A stretch of 27,335 bases of DNA from positions 1 to 27,335 of the IMG/VR virus record IMGVR_UViG_3300024518_003407; one strand, given 5' to 3'. The stretch's first letter is position 1. Every line of letters starts with the position of its first letter. The notes below the pieces were generated by a model that made no database searches, had not been told where the DNA came from, and saw nothing but the letters and a program-made list of their open reading frames with translations. The position numbers were made by a program, and so were the translations under genes. This document shows, piece after piece, positions 6,633 through 11,488 of the stretch. This DNA comes from a virus.

Positions 6633-6822
6633 TCTTCCCTCCTATCTTTACTGACATGTGACCCCATGTTTGGGGGTCGTACAACCCAGCAAGTGCATGT
6701 ATGTGAGCAGTCAATTCGCTTTTTCCGTCCTGTCGGTTCCTGGTGTACTCTGAAATATACCGTTGTCTTTCGAGCCATTTGAGATAACCAGGTATAACTA
6801 TGTCTGCTGTCTTTTTCGGCAT
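6622..6822 (-). CDS. Small basic protein, unknown
   Basis: A 66-aa minus-strand product starting at ATG 6822 behind a strong TATAGGAGAAAATAACC ribosome site. It is basic (MPKKTADIVIPGYLKWLERQ, then RYISEYTRNRQDGKSEL) with a short predicted helical middle and a glycine-lysine tail, and no membrane segment or metal motif. It lies two bases after the HNH gene and overlaps the next gene by 11 bases, so it is cotranslated with the early operon. The family is not recognised. Good ribosome site and tight packing support that it is real. Confidence 0.5.
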   Translation of the reverse strand: MPKKTADIVIPGYLKWLERQRYISEYTRNRQDGKSELTAHIHALAGLYDPQTWGHMSVKIGGKSGK

Positions 6823-6824
6823 GG

Positions 6825-7145
6825 TTATTTTCTCCTATAGCCTCCGCCGGGTTGCTCCACAAAATCACAGAGTTCCGGGCGTGTGTTCGTTTGTATTTTA
6901 GTGTCTTCGTGGAATCTCGAATGACACCGTTTGCAAAGTGTCACGCAGTCCTTTGTCTCTCTGGCAAATTCTGCCTTGTGCGCGTAGCTTCGATGATGTG
7001 CTTGTTTGCCTACCCGATTGCATAGGACACACCTCCCACCATCTCGAAGCAGTACAGCAGACCTGACGCGATCCCAGTGTGCTGTTCGGAGATATTTGGA
7101 ATATGATAGTAGAAATAATTCATCTTGTGTTAATTCTTGTTTCAT
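6825..7145 (-). CDS. HNH endonuclease
   Basis: A 106-aa protein carrying a compact HNH domain: zinc-binding CVLC (about residues 39-42), the catalytic histidine pair in KQAHHRSY, then TLCKRCHSRFH with the second CxxC and final histidine. The N-terminal YLRTAHWDRVRSAVLLRDGG is the usual helical lead-in. HNH proteins of this size in phages nick or cut DNA and often act with terminase, in replication or as free-standing homing nucleases. Here it is in the replication operon rather than next to terL, so a recombination or homing role is as likely as packaging. The start overlaps the upstream gene by four bases (ATGA). Confidence 0.85.
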   Translation of the reverse strand: MKQELTQDELFLLSYSKYLRTAHWDRVRSAVLLRDGGRCVLCNRVGKQAHHRSYAHKAEFARETKDCVTLCKRCHSRFHEDTKIQTNTRPELCDFVEQPGGGYRRK

Positions 7146-7348
7146 GATACTTTAACCATGTTGTGAAGATTTATGAAATAACGGGGGAAACTCGTTCCCA
7201 TCCACCGCCTTTTTTCATGGCTGAATACGTCTATTAACATATACTCTTCTCCGTTCTCATTTTCCATGCACGGTTCAATTACCTTGATTATTGCCTTTGA
7301 TCCGGCAGCGTAATCAATATAGATTTCGTCTTTTTTGAATTTTGTCAT
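7142..7348 (-). CDS. Small hypothetical beta-rich protein
   Basis: The 68-aa product from ATG 7348 (MTKFKKDEIYIDYAAGSKAI...) appears to consist of alternating beta strands, with no membrane or metal motif. An ATG 15 bases upstream is in frame, but it precedes the AGGAGA ribosome site, and the chosen ATG overlaps the upstream stop as ATGA, so the shorter form is preferred. It is one of four coupled small genes between the initiator and the tandem-HTH gene. Function unknown; the small-barrel character suggests a nucleic-acid or regulatory adaptor but nothing decisive is visible. Confidence 0.55.
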   Translation of the reverse strand: MTKFKKDEIYIDYAAGSKAIIKVIEPCMENENGEEYMLIDVFSHEKRRWMGTSFPRYFINLHNMVKVS

Positions 7349-7542
7349 AGTTTCTCCTGCCATTTCTCTTTAAGCTTTTTCCGGCCTGTCCTATTTTTGA
7401 GACTCTTGAGTGTGACGATAACGCTTTTAAGGTATAGCGTCAACGCCCTTGCCTCAACCATCGAAAGGGTAGCGTAAGAAAGTTTATGGAGTTCTCCAAT
7501 AAGTCTGTCCCTTGTGAGTTTTGGTGGTCTTTTAGAGTTCAT
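7345..7542 (-). CDS. Small basic helical protein, unknown
   Basis: A 65-aa, strongly basic product: MNSKRPPKLTRDRLIGELHK, then YATLSMVEARALTLYLKSVI and a C-terminus rich in Lys/Arg (KSLKNRTGRKKLKEKW). It appears to be two or three helices with a charged tail, consistent with nucleic-acid contact, but no family is recognised. It overlaps the initiator stop (ATGA at 7542-7539) and the next start (7348-7345), so it is translationally coupled on both sides within the replication cluster; an accessory replication role is inference from location. Confidence 0.5.
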   Translation of the reverse strand: MNSKRPPKLTRDRLIGELHKLSYATLSMVEARALTLYLKSVIVTLKSLKNRTGRKKLKEKWQEKL

Positions 7543-8624
7543 GCAGCAGCCTCCACAAATTCAACGCTCATATTTTCACCGCTGACGAATTCAACGGCCA
7601 TTTCGACTTCGTTCTGGAAATCTTGCAAGGCGACCAGTGAAGCCACAGGCACTCCAATTTTTACGAATCCATTGACTGACACGATATTCGCACCTGCCAG
7701 GAGCTTTCCCACATAGGCGTTTTGCCTCATGACGGCGGCCTGTAAGCTCTCAAAAAACTCAGGTTCTTCTATCCCCGCCCGATGCAAAACAGACTCAGGA
7801 ATCGCCACGCCGCGTCCCTGCTCAGGAAAAGGCGGCGCGTCTGACGTATCAATGCCTGACCTCAACGTTTCAAACACCATGCCTGCCGGGTTGGTGAGAT
7901 TGTCCCATGATACGGAGTCTCTAACGTGTCGGAATGCTCCTTCAATTTCTTCTTTGGAATATCCTTCTTTTAGCATAGCGAATAATCCACCTTGTTCAAC
8001 ATTGGGGAAGCCTGCATCTTTTACGCTTTTTAAAACATTAAAAAACCAATCTTTGTCATCATCATCATTACTCAATGATGATGTAGATGTATTTATTAAT
8101 GTCTTTTTATATGTACTTATAGCGTCCTTTTTTGGGGGGTCGGACGTGCCGTCTTGCCCTACTGAAATAGGCATCTGCGTATTAGCCACAGGTTTACACG
8201 TATTAACCACAGGTTTACACGTATTAACCACAGGTTTACAGGTATTAACCACAGGTTTACAGGTATTAACCACAGGTTTACAGGTATTAACCACAGGTTC
8301 ACACCCTTCCTCACTTTCGGCTATATCAGAGACTTTGGAGGATGTTTTTATGTATATCCTCCGCCTGTGTTTCTTGTCATATTCAAGGCGTATGTAGCCT
8401 TGTTTCCTAAGCTGCCCTACCCATTTCGAGACAGCTTGACGGCTTACTCCGTAAAGTTCCGCAAAATATTCGTTCTCTGCCGTGCAATATCCAAATAATT
8501 TCGTCAGGGCTGTAATTTCTCCATAGAGCAGTTTCGCGTTCGGATAAATCTTCTTATCATACCGGACATCAGCCGGAATGATGGCGAAATACGCCGGGTT
8601 TTGTTTCTCTTGTTTTTCTTCCAT
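7539..8624 (-). CDS. Phage replication initiator (lambda O-type organisation) with winged HTH
   Basis: The 361-aa protein has an N-terminal winged helix-turn-helix (about residues 10-95: AIIPADVRYDKKIYPNAKLL, ENEYFAELYGVSRQAVSKWV, RKQGYIRLEYD with a basic wing KKHRRRIYIK). A seven-residue repeat CKPVVNT follows in six copies (about 108-149), then a low-complexity Ser/Asp linker and a C-terminal DnaD/O-like helical domain with GYSKEEIEGAFRHVRDSV and a conserved NPAGMVFETL, the usual helicase-loader contact type. In the family the N-domain binds iterons at the origin and the C-domain recruits helicase loader. The heptapeptide repeat is encoded by perfect 21-bp DNA repeats, so the origin probably lies within the gene, as in lambda O. 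It sits in the replication operon next to a DnaQ-like nuclease. Confidence 0.75.
   Translation of the reverse strand: MEEKQEKQNPAYFAIIPADVRYDKKIYPNAKLLYGEITALTKLFGYCTAENEYFAELYGVSRQAVSKWVGQLRKQGYIRLEYDKKHRRRIYIKTSSKVSDIAESEEGCEPVVNTCKPVVNTCKPVVNTCKPVVNTCKPVVNTCKPVANTQMPISVGQDGTSDPPKKDAISTYKKTLINTSTSSLSNDDDDKDWFFNVLKSVKDAGFPNVEQGGLFAMLKEGYSKEEIEGAFRHVRDSVSWDNLTNPAGMVFETLRSGIDTSDAPPFPEQGRGVAIPESVLHRAGIEEPEFFESLQAAVMRQNAYVGKLLAGANIVSVNGFVKIGVPVASLVALQDFQNEVEMAVEFVSGENMSVEFVEAAA
8179..8304. repeat. Six 21-bp iterons inside initiator gene: putative replication origin
   Basis: Six head-to-tail 21-base units occupy 8179-8199, 8200-8220, 8221-8241, 8242-8262, 8263-8283 and 8284-8304. The plus-strand unit is GTATTAACCACAGGTTTACA followed by C or G; units 1 and 6 each carry one further change. 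Spacing is two helical turns. Each unit includes TTAACCACA, one mismatch from the DnaA box TTATCCACA. An AT-rich tract (about 8020-8125) flanks the array, as expected of an unwinding element. The array keeps frame, encoding CKPVVNT repeats. Confidence 0.7.
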
Positions 8625-8754
8625 TCGTTTCTTTCCTCTGTTCCGTTCTTATCCTCGCACACGTGGCATCAAAATTGACACAACAATCTTCTTCTTGACA
8701 TGACTTACACATCTCGATAATTCGCAACTGTTCTGCGTTCATTTCTTCTTTCAT
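8569..8754 (-). CDS. Small cysteine-rich protein, unknown
   Basis: A 61-aa product starting at ATG 8754 behind AAGGT, overlapping the initiator start by 56 bases. It contains MCKSCQEEDCCVNFDATC, five cysteines within about 20 residues, suggesting a small zinc or disulfide knuckle, followed by a basic tail. The second in-frame ATG (residue 5) follows GAAAGAAGAA and is an alternative start. The large overlap with the initiator weakens confidence slightly, though the cysteine spacing and coupling with the exonuclease (5 bases away) look genuine. No family recognised. Confidence 0.45.
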   Translation of the reverse strand: MKEEMNAEQLRIIEMCKSCQEEDCCVNFDATCARIRTEQRKETNGRKTRETKPGVFRHHSG

Positions 8755-8759
8755 GTTGT

Positions 8760-9503
8760 TTACCTTATTTTCAGTAGCGTCTTATATGTCTCTATTACGT
8801 CATTCGTACAATCCATCACGACTGTCAAATGATCGCCAGGGTTCCCCCTGGCGATTGCGTGCGGTATTTCCGCACCGGTCAGCGTCTTCTTGTACTTAAT
8901 ATTCAACTCGTCGCAGACGGCATGTAGGGAAATCATCAGGCGGTGTGCGTCTTCGCAGTTGTATTTCCTGATAAAATCAACCATCAGATCAACCTGGTTT
9001 TGGCTGTTTTCAGGCTTCAAGATTTCAGGCAACTTGACATCGTTCCGTCTACAGGCAAGCCTCATTTTTGAAAAATCGAACTTAAACGAGTTGAACCCGA
9101 CAATCCTTGAGTATTCAGACGAACACGAGTCAAGAAAATCAGTAACGCCAACCATCATCTCTTTCTCGCCTTCAAACATCCTGGCGTCAACGCCTTCATC
9201 CCTTAATATTGACAAATCATCTCCTGATAAATTGAGTGTTGAAAAGTTTAGAAGATTCCCATCTGCGGCTAATCCGATACATCCAATAGGAGCGGCGTTC
9301 AGACATGCACTCTTTTCCCGTATCTTATCACACTCTTTTTGATATTTATCATTAATTTCCTTCTGATACGCCGCGATCTTTTCAGCGTCCCTGTAGTTTC
9401 TGGGGACGTTCCCCCGTTCTATTTCCGCACATGCGGACAGGACAAACTTTTCAGACGCATGACGAGTCTCGATGTCTGTTACAAAATCACGAACATTCAT
9501 CAT
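8760..9503 (-). CDS. DnaQ/RNase H-fold 3'-5' exonuclease (DEDD superfamily)
   Basis: The 247-aa protein shows the three exonuclease motifs: Exo I with D10-x-E12 in FVTDIETRHASE; Exo II GFNSFKFDFSKM (about residues 137-148); Exo III near the C-terminus in DCTNDVIETYKTLL, with the last catalytic aspartate four residues before the Thr-Tyr helix. It resembles stand-alone PolB-like 3'-5' exonucleases of phages, removing nucleotides from 3' ends in proofreading or recombination. There is no polymerase domain and no polymerase gene in the window, so the phage likely relies on host polymerase. The start ATG overlaps the upstream stop (ATGA); a second ATG directly follows. Confidence 0.75.
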   Translation of the reverse strand: MMNVRDFVTDIETRHASEKFVLSACAEIERGNVPRNYRDAEKIAAYQKEINDKYQKECDKIREKSACLNAAPIGCIGLAADGNLLNFSTLNLSGDDLSILRDEGVDARMFEGEKEMMVGVTDFLDSCSSEYSRIVGFNSFKFDFSKMRLACRRNDVKLPEILKPENSQNQVDLMVDFIRKYNCEDAHRLMISLHAVCDELNIKYKKTLTGAEIPHAIARGNPGDHLTVVMDCTNDVIETYKTLLKIR

Positions 9504-9781
9504 GATTTCATCCCCCCTTTCTTGTATTCTGGCGGCTGGGATTTGCGAGTGTCAAGGATTCCTTTGAGATACAATTCAGTGAATTTACTGTAAATGTCAT
9601 CGACTGACGTTGCCTCAAAGTCTACAATAGAATCCCAAAGCATTCCTTTGTTCGTGTCGATACGTAGCTTGACATTTCTGACGTGAAACGTGCCTGACAG
9701 CGTTGTCGTAGCGTCTACATCTGGTGTTGACTTCATTCCTTCAGATCTCGTTTCTGTGAGGTCTTCTTTCATTGTGCTCAT
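9500..9781 (-). CDS. Unknown 93-aa protein leading the exonuclease segment
   Basis: A 93-aa acidic-to-neutral product: a flexible Thr/Asp/Ser-rich N-terminus (MSTMKEDLTETRSEGMKSTP), then beta-like TLSGTFHVRNVKLRIDTNKG and MLWDSIVDFEATSVDDIY with a helical end FTELYLKGIL. The order suggests a compact strand-helix domain, possibly protein-binding. It is preceded by the shared ACCAACA-AGGAGA-AACC leader, so it appears to be the start of a strongly translated block, and overlaps the exonuclease start by four bases. Family not recognised; a partner role for the exonuclease is a positional guess only. Confidence 0.5.
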   Translation of the reverse strand: MSTMKEDLTETRSEGMKSTPDVDATTTLSGTFHVRNVKLRIDTNKGMLWDSIVDFEATSVDDIYSKFTELYLKGILDTRKSQPPEYKKGGMKS

Positions 9782-9812
9782 AATGGTTTCTTCTCCTGTG
9801 TTTGTTGGTTTG
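9782..9812 (-). promoter_or_regulatory. Shared ribosome-binding leader before 93-aa gene
   Basis: The minus strand has AACCAACA, five bases, AGGAGA, then AGAAACC directly ahead of the ATG at 9781. It is a member of the four-copy leader family; the gap between the two conserved blocks is longer here. Confidence 0.55.
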
Positions 9813-9820
9813 CGTTATCT

Positions 9821-9916
9821 TCATACAAAATTGATAATAGAGCGGTGTGCCTGGACAAATGACTCCGCCTCCCTCTTTACTTCTGACTCATTCCCGGTAA
9901 ATAAAATATATTTCAT
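9821..9916 (-). CDS. 31-aa small ORF, unknown
   Basis: ATG at 9916 overlaps the stop of the preceding small hydrophobic ORF as TAATG, then runs 31 codons to TGA at 9823-9821. The product MKYILFTGNESEVKREAESF... is a charged single helix after a short hydrophobic start. No family recognised. Coupling is the only support beyond the open frame, so this is tentative. Confidence 0.3.
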   Translation of the reverse strand: MKYILFTGNESEVKREAESFVQAHRSIINFV

Positions 9917-10017
9917 TAAAAAGGGGTGCATCCTGCTGCTAAAACGCTCAAGACAATAGATGCTACTGCGAACGCTGCTAAACTTACAAAATTAATTACT
10001 TCGTTTTCCATTGGCAT
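9916..10017 (-). CDS. 33-aa small hydrophobic peptide (possible membrane peptide)
   Basis: From ATG 10017 (AGG six bases upstream) the 33-codon frame encodes MPMENEV, then about 22 nonpolar residues (INFVSLAAFAVASIVLSVLA) and AGCTPF, ending at TAA. It is a single transmembrane segment; LAAGC resembles a lipobox, but the N-terminus lacks positive charge and only three residues follow, so a lipoprotein is unlikely. It overlaps the 3' end of the 71-aa gene by 26 bases. Single-span peptides of this size occur among phage holins, antiholins and host-takeover peptides; which applies is unknown. Confidence 0.35.
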   Translation of the reverse strand: MPMENEVINFVSLAAFAVASIVLSVLAAGCTPF

Positions 10018-10207
10018 ATTTAGCCTGTAATATCGGCAAAGCGATTTTGACCGCTTCACGATACAAGAAGCTAACTCCTGTGTTTTTCCTTCCGTTATTC
10101 TCCTTGACGATGGCAGGTCTGACGCCTGCCATCTTTAAGAGAGTTTCATAATCTTTTTTGATTTCTTGCGTACCATTAAAACTCAAGATTTCTTTTTTCT
10201 CATTCAT
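9992..10207 (-). CDS. 71-aa basic protein, unknown
   Basis: The frame is open from 10294, but the credible start is ATG 10207, four bases after the stop of the 260-aa gene; the longer version would be buried in that gene. The product MNEKKEILSFNGTQEIKKDY... continues with a helix (ETLLKMAGVRPAIVKENNGR), then a helical SFLYREAVKIALPILQ segment and a basic tail KYANGKRSN. It may be a small helical DNA- or protein-binding factor. No recognised family. Position behind the 260-aa gene indicates cotranscription. Confidence 0.5.
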   Translation of the reverse strand: MNEKKEILSFNGTQEIKKDYETLLKMAGVRPAIVKENNGRKNTGVSFLYREAVKIALPILQAKYANGKRSN

Positions 10208-10211
10208 GATT

Positions 10212-10994
10212 CTATACCAGTTCTTCGAGGTTTTCCGCCATAGAGTAGCGAGCAGACCTGAACTCAGAATTATCATTCTGCGTGATATGATCAAGCCATG
10301 TCAAGAAGTCGTTTGGCAGATTTTCGATTGACGAAAATTGGAACACATCATATAACTGCTCAGGGGACAGGCTTCCACCGGTCTTTATTTCGTCAATAAC
10401 TGTTTGAACGTCGCATTCCCCCGCGTCCAGGCGGTCAACTACTGAATCATACACGCTCTGAAGATTTTTGTAGACGATCCCGTCAAACATTTCAAGATAA
10501 TCTTTTTTAGCGGGCGAGGTTTGCGCGACTGTATTCCAGTTGTTTTTGGATGCGATCCCCTTCGAAGAGGAGTCAAGGTATGCTCTCAAAAAGTCGATAG
10601 CTTCACTGATGTCATCCAACGCCTCTTTCAATTTTGATTCTGTCAGAGATAATCTGTCTGAAAGGTTCTGGCGGGCGTTCATCTCTTCTTTTGTGAGGTG
10701 TCCCGATTTGTACGCTTCTAAAATGTGGATTCCTGAAAGGATGAAAGGAGACCATGTAGGATCGACGTAAAGAAGAGCCACCACTTCATGATGTGTTTTT
10801 TGCTGCTCGTTCAGGATGATATTTTGACGAGTAAGCAGGATTTCGAGAAGTTGTTTAAGGTCTTCTTTGTGGGCTGAATCGGCTTTGTGACCGGCTTCTG
10901 TGGTTATCATCTGTTCTCCTTTACAGAAAGTCGAAAGGATATTTCGACTTTTGTTGTTGGCTGCTATTACGTTTTTAACTTGTTCTAAATACAT
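10212..10994 (-). CDS. Unknown 260-aa helical protein, first gene of leftward operon
   Basis: First gene after the leftward promoter at 11116-11144. The product is almost wholly helical, with coiled-coil-like stretches in the N-terminal third (HKEDLKQLLEILLTRQNIIL) and middle (SLTESKLKEALDDISEAIDF). It has no cysteine motif, membrane span or enzyme signature. Two starts are plausible: ATG 10994 behind the shared CAACAACAGGAGATAAACC leader, and ATG 10910 behind an equally strong AAAGGAGAACAG, which would give 232 residues; two products of one frame are possible. As the first early gene it may act in host takeover or early regulation, but that is inference. Family not recognised. Confidence 0.6.
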   Translation of the reverse strand: MYLEQVKNVIAANNKSRNILSTFCKGEQMITTEAGHKADSAHKEDLKQLLEILLTRQNIILNEQQKTHHEVVALLYVDPTWSPFILSGIHILEAYKSGHLTKEEMNARQNLSDRLSLTESKLKEALDDISEAIDFLRAYLDSSSKGIASKNNWNTVAQTSPAKKDYLEMFDGIVYKNLQSVYDSVVDRLDAGECDVQTVIDEIKTGGSLSPEQLYDVFQFSSIENLPNDFLTWLDHITQNDNSEFRSARYSMAENLEELV

Positions 10995-11033
10995 TGGTTT
11001 ATCTCCTGTTGTTGGTTTGGTTTATGTTGGTTA
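10995..11033 (-). promoter_or_regulatory. Shared leader with duplicated ACCAACA block, first leftward gene
   Basis: The minus-strand 5' leader holds TAACCAACATA (11033-11023), then AACCAACA, two bases and AGGAGAT close to the ATG at 10994. The distal block is identical over 11 bases to plus-strand sequence inside the predicted small RNA at 11176-11281, so it would pair with that RNA. Confidence 0.6.
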
Positions 11034-11115
11034 ATACGTTTACTCTGAACTTGCGTGTAGAGCAGATATGCCATTAAGCATTTACTCCGCTGTTACCGTC
11101 AAACTCATTATGTCT

Positions 11116-11144
11116 AAAGTAAGCATAAAACCTTTTTTTGTCAA
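11116..11144 (-). promoter_or_regulatory. Leftward promoter of the early/replication operon
   Basis: Minus strand TTGACA (11144-11139), 17-base spacer, TACTTT (11121-11116). Around the -10 and start site TTATG and CATAA form an inverted repeat ten bases apart (about 11108-11128), a candidate operator. It lies just downstream of the terminator of the predicted small RNA, so the early operon has its own start. Confidence 0.6.
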
Positions 11145-11175
11145 GTAAAAACATAAAATATTTATAGTTTTGTGT

Positions 11176-11203
11176 AAAAAACAAGGGGAGGAAACCACTC
11201 CCC
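11176..11203 (-). terminator. Intrinsic terminator ending the leftward small RNA
   Basis: On the minus strand GGGGAG, a seven-base loop and CTCCCC form a stem followed by TTGTTTTTT. It lies 78 bases downstream of the small-RNA start site and upstream of the early-operon promoter. Confidence 0.7.
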
Positions 11204-11281
11204 CCCTCATACTAACCAACATAGGAGATCAAGAGAGAGGTTGGGAGCCACGCTCTTGAGAAGAACCACAGGCATTCTCTG
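11176..11281 (-). ncRNA. Predicted antisense small RNA (~106 nt) complementary to shared leaders
   Basis: A strong promoter (11288-11315) and an intrinsic terminator (11176-11203) bracket about 106 bases with no credible coding frame. The RNA would start near 11281 with a CACAG...CTGTG hairpin, pass through a pyrimidine-rich single-stranded middle, and end in the terminator stem. The middle contains ATCTCCTATGTTGGTT, the complement of the AACCAACA-AGGAGA leader used by four genes here. Against the leader of the membrane ATPase gene, 14 of 15 bases match across AACCAACA-N-AGGAGA. It could therefore block ribosome binding in trans. The RNA also shares short complements (TCAAGAG, CTCC) with the rightward leader RNA. 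Existence is predicted from signals only; no known family is claimed. Confidence 0.5.
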
Positions 11282-11287
11282 TGATAC

Positions 11288-11315
11288 AGTATAAGCGATT
11301 TTGTCGAAAAGTCAA
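11288..11315 (-). promoter_or_regulatory. Promoter of the leftward small RNA
   Basis: Minus strand TTGACT (11315-11310), 16-base spacer and TATACT (11293-11288); predicted start near 11281. No coding frame follows before the terminator at 11176-11203. Confidence 0.6.
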
Positions 11316-11343
11316 GGGGAACGGACGTATTTTTATTTTGAGA

Positions 11344-11372
11344 TTGACAGGCGGCCTATTATGCACTATATT
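11344..11372 (+). promoter_or_regulatory. Rightward near-consensus promoter of ParB-MTase operon
   Basis: TTGACA (11344-11349), exactly 17 bases, TATATT (11367-11372); predicted start near 11379. The hexamers and spacing equal those of the ParB-terminase promoter at 4614-4642, so both may respond to the same host sigma70 polymerase at similar strength. Confidence 0.75.
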
Positions 11373-11378
11373 AATTAC

Positions 11379-11473
11379 GCTACCCAAACATGTTTCATTA
11401 GGCCAGGAGACTCTTGAAGTGGCAACGCTCAAGACGCGATAAATCGCGGGTAGCAGTCTCCCGGCCTTTTTTT
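11379..11473 (+). ncRNA. Structured leader RNA with three-way junction and terminator U-tract
   Basis: Downstream of the rightward promoter, GGCCAGGAGACT (11401-11412) pairs with AGTCTCCCGGCC (11455-11466), eleven pairs with one A-C mismatch, followed by seven T (11467-11473). Inside are two further hairpins: 11413-11433 closed by a GCAA tetraloop, and 11435-11448 with stem CGCGA/TCGCG. This is a three-stem RNA ending like an intrinsic terminator, 16 bases before the ATG of the methyltransferase gene. The closing stem also buries an AGGAGA. It may be a free ~95-nt RNA, an attenuator, or a ligand- or RNA-responsive switch. A functional likeness to c4-type phage antisense RNAs is possible but not shown. 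Confidence 0.6.
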
Positions 11474-11488
11474 GTGGAGAATCGAATC

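Noticed and set aside
8179-8304. CRISPR array
   Set aside because: Units are contiguous with no unique spacers and stay in frame within a coding gene; they are iterons.
7729-8397. 222-codon plus-strand ORF with VLTTGLH repeats
   Set aside because: Antisense shadow of the initiator iterons; no ribosome site and an unlikely composition.
11166-11210. Attenuator of the early operon
   Set aside because: A separate promoter (11116-11144) lies downstream of the terminator, so the stem more likely ends an independent RNA than attenuates the operon.
11211-11294. Rightward micro-ORF (17 codons from TTG 11241) behind the plus-strand AACCAACATAGGAGAT
   Set aside because: The TTG is 12 bases after AGGAGA, too far for a weak start, and the frame holds no recognisable peptide. 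The segment is better explained as the antisense part of the leftward RNA.
11414-11488. N-terminal extension of the ParB-methyltransferase from TTG 11414
   Set aside because: It would be translated through the three-stem RNA, with the ribosome site inside a stem and only three bases from the TTG; ATG 11489 has a normal site.
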